A stretch of DNA of 5,474 nucleotides from Caldilineaceae bacterium (GTDB taxonomy: Bacteria > Chloroflexota > Anaerolineae > Caldilineales > Caldilineaceae): NCBI GenBank assembly GCA_012032975.1, contig JAAUPU010000264.1, forward strand, positions 1 through 5,474, written 5' to 3'. A program made the position numbers and the translations under genes. A model generated the notes under the pieces. The model had not been told where the DNA came from and searched no databases. It saw only the letters and a list, made by a program, of their open reading frames with translations. Of this stretch, positions 1 through 5,474 are shown piece by piece (within the stretch, counting starts at the first letter, position 1; each line of letters begins with the position of its first letter).

Positions 1-26
1 CGAATTCTGCTTCTGCCCGCCGCACC

Positions 27-332
27 CTACGACGGGACGTATTCGATCGTTACCGAGGGCGTGCGCGTCGCCGCGAGGCAGATGCGCTTGATGTATTGCC
101 CCTTTGCCGAACTCGGCTTGATGCGCACGACGTGCGCCAGGGCGGCCTCGATGTTCTCCTTGTGCTTGACGAAATCGCGGAATTTCTGAAAGTCGTCCCA
201 AACCAGCCGAAAGTCAGTGGTTTCGTGGATCAACACCAGCAGGCCCTCGCCATTCGTCGTCAGATTGACTGCCGGGCGATCTCCAATGCTCCGGAAAGTC
301 CGCCGCGCTTGCCACGCTGAACGAGCAGGCAA
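27..332 (-). CDS. Possible ribosomal protein L1 C-terminal-like fragment
   Basis: A minus-strand frame ends at a TAG (27-29). Its last ~45 residues, including HKENIEAAL, then IKPSSAKGQYIKRI and then TRTPSV, resemble the end of ribosomal protein L1 (typically a KENxxAL helix, KPxxAKGxYIKxxxxSxTMGP). Here the conserved TMGP reads TRTP. Codon third positions are strongly G/C from about position 290 leftwards, which supports real coding. Residues before the match do not resemble the L1 domain that should precede it (no GKxxF strand in the usual place), and the ATG at 332 has no obvious ribosome binding site. The true start or upstream part is probably lost or out of frame. Alternatives are an L1-like paralogue or an unrelated protein with a chance match. 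No other ribosomal genes are in view. Confidence 0.4.
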   Translation of the reverse strand: MPARSAWQARRTFRSIGDRPAVNLTTNGEGLLVLIHETTDFRLVWDDFQKFRDFVKHKENIEAALAHVVRIKPSSAKGQYIKRICLAATRTPSVTIEYVPS

Positions 333-617
333 TTGCCCACCCGGCGAGCAACGTGAAGCGAAGCACGGCGCGACCGAGGACCACTTGGCCCTTAGTGCGT
401 CGTGGCGACAGCGGGTGCTTCGGCCGGGGCCGCCTGGCCGGCGTCGGCCTGCTGCAGACGATCCGCAGCGGCTGGTGTTTCGGCAACCACACGTGGCTCG
501 AGGAATTCGCCTCGCCGAGCCCGGCCGGTGGACTCACGACGACGGTGAGCGTGTGCAACAGCGGCGCTACTACCGCCTGCGTTTCGACCCGAGCAGTACC
601 GCGGGCGACCGGCGCGC
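333..617. other. Unresolved region left of the truncated asparaginase
   Basis: I cannot assign a gene here. Several frames look partly coding because of GC bias, and none is convincing alone. On the minus strand one frame has an Ala/Pro-rich tail ending in PAVATTH and a TAA at 392-394. After 25 nt, a GTG at 366 opens a frame of about 21 residues built like a Sec signal peptide (LRFTLLAGWAIAC core, ASA-AD cleavage-like site) that runs to about 300. On the plus strand, 541-645 encodes a plausible-looking segment including YYRLRFDPSSTAGDRRAYA. No ribosome binding site or full-length product supports any of these. The mix of short competing frames fits a junction or poor sequence. Confidence 0.35.
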
Positions 618-1203
618 CTATGCGCTGGTGCTGACCGCCGACGCCAGGTCGCCGTTGGCATCCAGGGCCAGAAAAATTGACCGTGCCCAACGTGTCGATC
701 TTGCCGGTAGCGGGATGACGATCCTGCAAGTTGACGGGGCCGGTCAGACGATGGGCCGCGGTGCGTAAATCGCCATTCAACTCGAAGTGAACGTTCCGTT
801 CAGCAAAGCGGGCACGCCAACGAAGCAATGCTTCGTCGCTGCGCTGGTCGGCCGGCAATTGGTCCATCTCCTCGGCAAAACGTTCCGCGCCGCGACCGAC
901 CAGCAGCACATGGGGCAGTTCGTCCATCACCTGCCGCGCCAATGTGATCGGGTTGCCATAGCCCAGCAGAGCAGCCACCGCGCCCGAGCGCAACGTGCGC
1001 CCGTCCATGATGCTGGCGTCGAGTTCGACCTCGCCGGCCACGTTGGGCAGACCGCCATAGCCGACGCTGTGTTCGTCTGGGTCGTCCTCGGTGATGCGAC
1101 AGGCCAGTTCGACCGCATCGAGTGCGCGGCCGCCTTGACGCAGCAAATCCATAGCCGCAGTCATCCCCGCGCGTCCGTTTTCACTGGCAACGATGGTCGG
1201 CAT
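618..1203 (-). pseudogene. N4-(beta-N-acetylglucosaminyl)-L-asparaginase family (Ntn hydrolase), frameshifted and truncated
   Basis: The start of this gene encodes a glycosylasparaginase/isoaspartyl peptidase (asparaginase_2 family), which splits GlcNAc-asparagine or related amides after self-cleavage before a threonine. From the ATG at 1203 the alpha part is clear: an IVASENG start, GGRALDAVE, SVGYGGLPN, LDASIMDG, a GAVAALLGYGNPITLARQVMDE stretch in two runs, LLVGRGAERFA. The cleavage site is IDTLGTVNF, with Thr171 as the expected nucleophile. The frame then slips in a run of five A on the plus strand (672-676). Removing one base restores LALDANGDLASAVSTSA, the normal next segment, up to an in-frame TAG at 618-620. 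The family's next elements (GRVGDSP with substrate-binding Arg and Asp, and ATGxGE) are absent in all frames to the left. Only about 195 of roughly 310-330 residues are present, so as read it cannot be an active enzyme. It is the last gene of the nfu_N-uma2 set. Confidence 0.85.
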
Positions 1204-1763
1204 CAAGGCTCCAAAAAGAGATCGTTGACAGCCAAACGCCAGCCAGGCACGGCCGGTTCGGCATCGGCCAATGTGCCGCGTCGATAGACGACGGCGCGAT
1301 TCGGCGCCTCTTGGCGATAGACGGAGACGACATCCTCGTGTAGCAGATCGACATCCCAGACCACAAGCGTGCCAGCGGCGAAATAATCGCGACGCTTGGC
1401 CGCGATGGACTCTTCAGCCGCCGGACCGTAGTCACCCTCGCTGCGCACCTCCACCGCAAAACTGGGGGCGCCCTGCAAGAATTTCATGCCAGTCAGAGTT
1501 CCGGTGAAGAAAGCGGCATCCGGGCTGAAGGAACGACGATGAGGCAGATCGACGAGGAAGCCAACATTGTCGCCGAGGGCAATACCACTGCCTGTGCGCC
1601 GGGCGTAGTCGCGGAGACTCGCGTAGATCTCACCCGCGGCATAGGCGGGCATGAAGCCGGTGGGGGAGATGCGGACGATCTTTCCATTGACGATTTCGGC
1701 CTTGCCGTTGTTGGGCAGATCGGCCAATTGCTGGACGAGCGACAGTTTCTCAACGGTTGCCAT
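1203..1763 (-). CDS. Uma2-family protein (PD-(D/E)XK nuclease fold)
   Basis: This 186-residue protein belongs to the Uma2 family (DUF820), a group with a restriction-endonuclease-like fold that is widespread in Cyanobacteria and Chloroflexota and whose cellular role is unknown. Counting from this start, the fold's markers are an N-terminal segment with the core sequence AEIVNGKIVRISPTG (22-36), SPDAAF (80-85, Asp82), FAVEVRSEGDYG (102-113, Glu105) and KRRDYFAAGTLVVWDVD (123-139, Lys123). Asp82, Glu105 and Lys123 are the likely catalytic set. The usual EVxSP reads EVRSE here, a small departure from the consensus. The second of two adjacent ATG codons is chosen because GGAG is 6 nt upstream of it. 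Length is normal and the frame is intact. The gene overlaps nfu_N by 14 nt upstream and the asparaginase by 1 nt downstream, so the three are probably one transcript. No toxin-antitoxin partner or transposase is nearby. Confidence 0.9.
   Translation of the reverse strand: MATVEKLSLVQQLADLPNNGKAEIVNGKIVRISPTGFMPAYAAGEIYASLRDYARRTGSGIALGDNVGFLVDLPHRRSFSPDAAFFTGTLTGMKFLQGAPSFAVEVRSEGDYGPAAEESIAAKRRDYFAAGTLVVWDVDLLHEDVVSVYRQEAPNRAVVYRRGTLADAEPAVPGWRLAVNDLFLEP
1209..1212 (-). promoter_or_regulatory. Ribosome binding site of the asparaginase gene
   Basis: GGAG on the minus strand, 5 nt before the ATG at 1201-1203, lies within the last codons of uma2. It supports the ATG at 1203, which overlaps the uma2 stop as TGATG, over the TTG immediately upstream. 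Confidence 0.7.
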
Positions 1764-2053
1764 CATTCACTCCGGCAGGTGAAAGCTCGGCACTGGCCAA
1801 AGAGGCTTGGATCGTCGATTCGATCTGGCTGCGCAGGGAGTCCCACGCGATCTCAGGGCGCTTATTGACCGTGACAAAATCCTGGGCGAAGAAGACATTG
1901 TAGACACCCGTCAGCGCAAAAAGGCGCGCGGCCAGCGGATGACCCGCCGCGGTATCCGCACTGGCAAAATTCAGCGGGCGCTCGAAACGAACGCCGCCGA
2001 GGACAAACTTGAGCGCATTGGGATTGGGGGGTCGATTGGGCGCGAATCTCCAT
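1750..2053 (-). CDS. Nfu/NifU N-terminal-domain protein, frameshifted by one base
   Basis: The protein matches the Nfu N-terminal domain (PF08712), found in iron-sulfur cluster scaffold or carrier proteins. Family-typical pieces are TPNPNALKFVLGG, GHPLAARLFALTGVYNVFF and FVTVNKRPEIAWDSL. The start codon and the body lie in different frames. ATG at 2053 begins MEIRAQSTP, then the frame is lost in a run of six G on the plus strand (2026-2031). Reading five instead gives one 100-residue protein of normal length. The alternative TTG start at 2088 stays in the body frame, but its N-terminus is unlike the family, it has no ribosome binding site and it overlaps the -35 box. The corrected protein has no cysteine and lacks the C-terminal CxxC NifU domain, so it is an Nfu_N-only member and cannot bind a cluster through Cys. 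Its 3' end overlaps uma2 by 14 nt. The extra base may be a sequencing error or a real mutation. Confidence 0.8.
1770..1773 (-). promoter_or_regulatory. Ribosome binding site that selects the second ATG of uma2
   Basis: GGAG on the minus strand lies 3 nt before the ATG at 1766 and 6 nt before the ATG at 1763. The usual spacing favours 1763. The site lies inside the end of nfu_N, which suggests translational coupling. Confidence 0.6.
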
Positions 2054-2059
2054 GCCCAC

Positions 2060-2088
2060 AGTATAGCAGGGTTGATGGGGGCGTTCAA
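2060..2088 (-). promoter_or_regulatory. Sigma-70-like promoter of the nfu_N-uma2-asparaginase set, leaderless
   Basis: On the minus strand, TTGAAC (2083-2088, four of six consensus bases) and TATACT (2060-2065, five of six) are separated by exactly 17 bp. The seventh base after the -10 element is the A of the ATG at 2053, so transcription should start on or next to the start codon. No Shine-Dalgarno sequence precedes that ATG, as expected for a leaderless mRNA. The TTG at 2088 that would open a longer frame is part of the -35 box. Confidence 0.65.
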
Positions 2089-2139
2089 ACCAACGGGGCG
2101 GAATCGGCTGGAAAAGGAAGTGGGGGATGATAGCCACGA

Positions 2140-2200
2140 ATTCCGGGAATGGGCGATAAGTTGTTCGGTGACAACCGATCCCTTGGCCCATTCCCGGAAT
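2140..2200. repeat. Perfect 15-bp inverted repeat around a 31-nt centre
   Basis: ATTCCGGGAATGGGC at 2140-2154 is matched exactly by its reverse complement at 2186-2200. Within the 31-nt centre, GTTGT (2160-2164) and ACAAC (2171-2175) can form an inner 5-bp stem with a TCGGTG loop. Each arm also holds ATTCC-N-GGAAT, itself a palindrome with a one-base centre. The element sits between the oxidoreductase hairpin and the nfu_N promoter. It could be a second terminator, a REP-like or miniature element, or a paired operator. No T-run follows it on either strand. Confidence 0.75.
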
Positions 2201-2218
2201 CCTGTGTAGGCCTCAACC

Positions 2219-2255
2219 CGGCGGGGCCAGGAGCCGGCTGAGAATAGCCCCGCCG
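2219..2255 (-). terminator. GC-rich hairpin after the oxidoreductase gene
   Basis: A perfect 9-bp inverted repeat, CGGCGGGGC and GCCCCGCCG, with a 19-nt loop starts 22 nt after the oxidoreductase stop. The loop contains its own palindrome AGCCGGCT (2232-2239). Position and stem strength fit a transcription terminator, but on the minus strand there is no T-run after the stem. It may therefore act as a Rho-assisted stop or as a 3'-end stabiliser. Confidence 0.55.
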
Positions 2256-2277
2256 ATGGTCGCTGACGTAGGCTGGA

Positions 2278-4290
<2,013 letters not shown>

Positions 4291-4300
4291 GGACCTCTGT

Positions 4301-4307
4301 TCCTCCT
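4301..4307 (-). promoter_or_regulatory. Ribosome binding site of the oxidoreductase gene
   Basis: AGGAGGA on the minus strand is a near-perfect Shine-Dalgarno sequence, 10 nt before the ATG at 4288-4290. It fixes that ATG as the start of the 670-residue protein. Confidence 0.85.
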
Positions 4308-4311
4308 AGGA

Positions 4312-4540
4312 CAGTCGGACGTACACACCATGATAGAAGTCACGCTTGCCCGTCGGGCTGGTGCGGAGACGTATCTATCTCACGCCCGTCCAAAACGACG
4401 AGAGCATCGTGCTGGGAGAAAGTACCTCTATGATGTACAACCGAACGGTTTTGGGGTCGTTGTGAGAGGGTTACTGTCGCGCAGGAGTCAAGGGCAGAGA
4501 AGAGAAGCGGCATCACTCCGCCCGTCTCGATCCTCGACCG
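4312..4540. other. Spacer between ATPase and oxidoreductase genes, no clear content
   Basis: About 230 bases separate the ATPase stop from the ribosome binding site of the oxidoreductase. A short plus-strand frame crosses it, but its translation has no recognisable family and low-complexity Arg/Ser content, so I do not call it. A TTGACT box is present on the minus strand near 4485-4490, but at 16-18 bp spacing nothing resembles a -10 element. A TATCAT at 4330-4335 lacks a partner -35. The promoter of the oxidoreductase presumably lies here, but I cannot place it. Confidence 0.5.
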
Positions 4541-5474
4541 TCACGCTGTGCCCTTCCAGCGCAACAACCTCATGCCATTGAGCGTCACCAGCAGCGAGGC
4601 GCCCACATCCGCCAACACGGCCAGCCACATGGAACCCGCACCGAGCAGCACCACGACAAAGAAAAGCAGCTTGATGGCGATGCTGAAGGCCACATTGGCG
4701 CGGATCGTGCGCATGGCCGCACGGCTCAATCGGTAGGCAAAGGGCAATCGGCGCAGGTCGTCGCTCATCAGCGTGATGTCGCCCGCCTCCATGGCCAGCG
4801 CCGACCCGCCTGTGGCCGCGCTCATGGAGATGCCCACATCCGCGCTGGCCAGGGCCGGTGCGTCGTTGATGCCATCGCCGACCATCGCAACAGGCCCATA
4901 CTCGGCCCGCAAGTTCTGCACCGTGGTCAGCTTGTCGGCCGGCAACAGATTCGCACGTACATCGGTGACACCCACCTGGTCGGCGATCAACTGGGCCGCG
5001 GCGCTGCCATCCCCGGTGAGCATGGCGATGTTGCGGATGCCGGCGCTCGTCAGTTGTGCGATGCTCTCGGCTGCGGTCGAACGCACCGTATCGCTGACGA
5101 CGATGGAGCCGATGTACCTCCCATCCGCGCCGACCATGATCGGGGTCAGGCCCTGACGTTCGTCGCCATCTGCCAGTGCGCACTGCTCTGGGCTGTGCTG
5201 GATGTGGGCGTCAAAATGGGCGTGGCTGCCCACGATGACGGCGCGTCCGTTCACGGTGCCAACGACGCCCAAACCGGAGAGTGCGGTCACGCCGGTGGCA
5301 GTTGGATAGGCGGCCTGGCTGCCCGACGTTTCGGATGCAGAGAGAATCGCACGAGCCAACGGATGCTCGCTGCGCCGCTCCACTGCACTGGCCAGGGCGA
5401 GCACATCGTCGCAGGCATGGCAATGGGCGAGATCGTCTATCGGAAAGGATTGATGCTCGAAGGCGCAAGCCGGC
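4541..5474 (-). CDS. P1B-type heavy-metal ATPase (Zn/Cd/Pb class), C-terminal part, 5' end outside window
   Basis: This is an ATP-driven exporter of divalent soft metals across the inner membrane. The frame is open from the right edge to a TGA at 4541-4543, giving 310 visible residues. In order they show: a Cys/His-rich stretch (residues 3-21), the nucleotide-binding SEHPLA motif (35-40, His37), a GLGVVG glycine motif (67-72), TGDG (153-156, where TGDN or similar is usual), the hinge motif GDGINDAP (199-206) and two C-terminal membrane helices. The first of those helices carries N-x7-K (Asn260, Lys268) and the second MWLAVLADVG with DxG (Asp289). That pair is the family signature of Zn/Cd/Pb pumps rather than Cu pumps. 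The N-terminal metal-binding domain, membrane helices 1-6, the CPC motif and the DKTGT phosphorylation site lie beyond the window. A GTG at 5404 is an internal codon, not the start. The next gene begins 250 bp downstream, so co-transcription with it is unproven. Confidence 0.95.
   Translation of the reverse strand, partial: PACAFEHQSFPIDDLAHCHACDDVLALASAVERRSEHPLARAILSASETSGSQAAYPTATGVTALSGLGVVGTVNGRAVIVGSHAHFDAHIQHSPEQCALADGDERQGLTPIMVGADGRYIGSIVVSDTVRSTAAESIAQLTSAGIRNIAMLTGDGSAAAQLIADQVGVTDVRANLLPADKLTTVQNLRAEYGPVAMVGDGINDAPALASADVGISMSAATGGSALAMEAGDITLMSDDLRRLPFAYRLSRAAMRTIRANVAFSIAIKLLFFVVVLLGAGSMWLAVLADVGASLLVTLNGMRLLRWKGTA

Noticed and set aside
214..624. The long C-terminal extension of the asparaginase frame from about 675 down to 214
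   Set aside because: After position 672 the frame no longer encodes family sequence, while the shifted frame does for 17 more residues. The extension is Pro/Arg-rich and results from the frameshift.
217..768. A plus-strand frame of 183 residues including YYRLRFDPSSTAGD
   Set aside because: The segment around 541-645 looks coding, but the frame runs into the antisense of the asparaginase, has no ribosome binding site, and matches no family I recognise. Kept only as part of the unresolved region.
1750..2088. A 112-residue version of the Nfu_N protein starting with TTG at 2088
   Set aside because: The extra N-terminus is unlike the family, no ribosome binding site precedes it, and the TTG is the first part of the -35 box. 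ATG 2053 with a one-base correction fits better.
2138..2143. Several GAATTC sites (also near 2, 503 and 3476) as signs of cloned, ligated fragments
   Set aside because: The sites inside the intact oxidoreductase gene and the spacer do not coincide with any break. Their number is not remarkable for 5.5 kb.
4473..4490. TTGACT as a possible -35 box for the oxidoreductase gene
   Set aside because: No acceptable -10 sequence occurs at 16-18 bp spacing on the minus strand.
4330..4581. An 83-residue plus-strand frame in the spacer upstream of the oxidoreductase
   Set aside because: Arg/Ser-rich translation without family features, no ribosome binding site, and an end that overlaps the ATPase 3' end antisense.

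Overview
The window is GC-rich bacterial DNA in which every gene I trust lies on the minus strand. Read right to left it holds the C-terminal half of a Zn/Cd-type P1B ATPase (runs off the right edge), a large membrane iron-sulfur oxidoreductase of the EMO/FadF/HdrD-like group, and a compact overlapping set of three genes: an Nfu N-terminal-domain protein, a Uma2-family protein and a glycosylasparaginase. The left ~620 bases are a disordered region I can only partly read. The gene content (Uma2 protein, stand-alone Nfu_N protein, FadF-like oxidoreductase, ATPase with a Cys/His-rich ERRSEHPLA region) suggests a Chloroflexota-like organism. That assignment comes from family knowledge, not a search.

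Region by region: 4541-5474 is the ATPase (310 residues visible, 5' end missing). 4312-4540 is a spacer in which I find no convincing signal. 2278-4290 is the 670-residue oxidoreductase, which has a strong ribosome binding site and, after its stop, a GC-rich hairpin (2219-2255) followed by a second, perfect 15-bp inverted repeat (2140-2200). At 2060-2088 a sigma-70-like promoter (TTGAAC, 17 bp, TATACT) places the expected transcription start on the A of an ATG at 2053, so the nfu_N mRNA looks leaderless. nfu_N overlaps uma2 by 14 nt, and uma2 overlaps the asparaginase by 1 nt (TGATG).

Two of these genes are broken by what look like single extra bases in homopolymers: nfu_N in a run of six G (2026-2031) and the asparaginase in a run of five A (672-676). 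In both, removing one base restores family-typical protein sequence. The asparaginase also ends abruptly at an in-frame stop at 618-620, before most of its beta chain, and the bases to its left do not continue it. Left of that point, the best-supported piece is a minus-strand frame ending at 27 whose tail resembles the C-terminus of ribosomal protein L1. A chimeric or rearranged left end, or a low-quality contig end, explains 1-620 better than a set of intact genes.

How the genes work together: the oxidoreductase probably passes electrons between a soluble flavoprotein or thiol/disulfide donor and the quinone pool, and the ATPase exports divalent soft metals. The three-gene set has no obvious shared pathway. 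I see no convincing evidence of a new defence or mobile system here. The most useful observations are the leaderless promoter with the corrected nfu_N start, the homopolymer frameshifts, the break near 620 and the tandem hairpins after the oxidoreductase.
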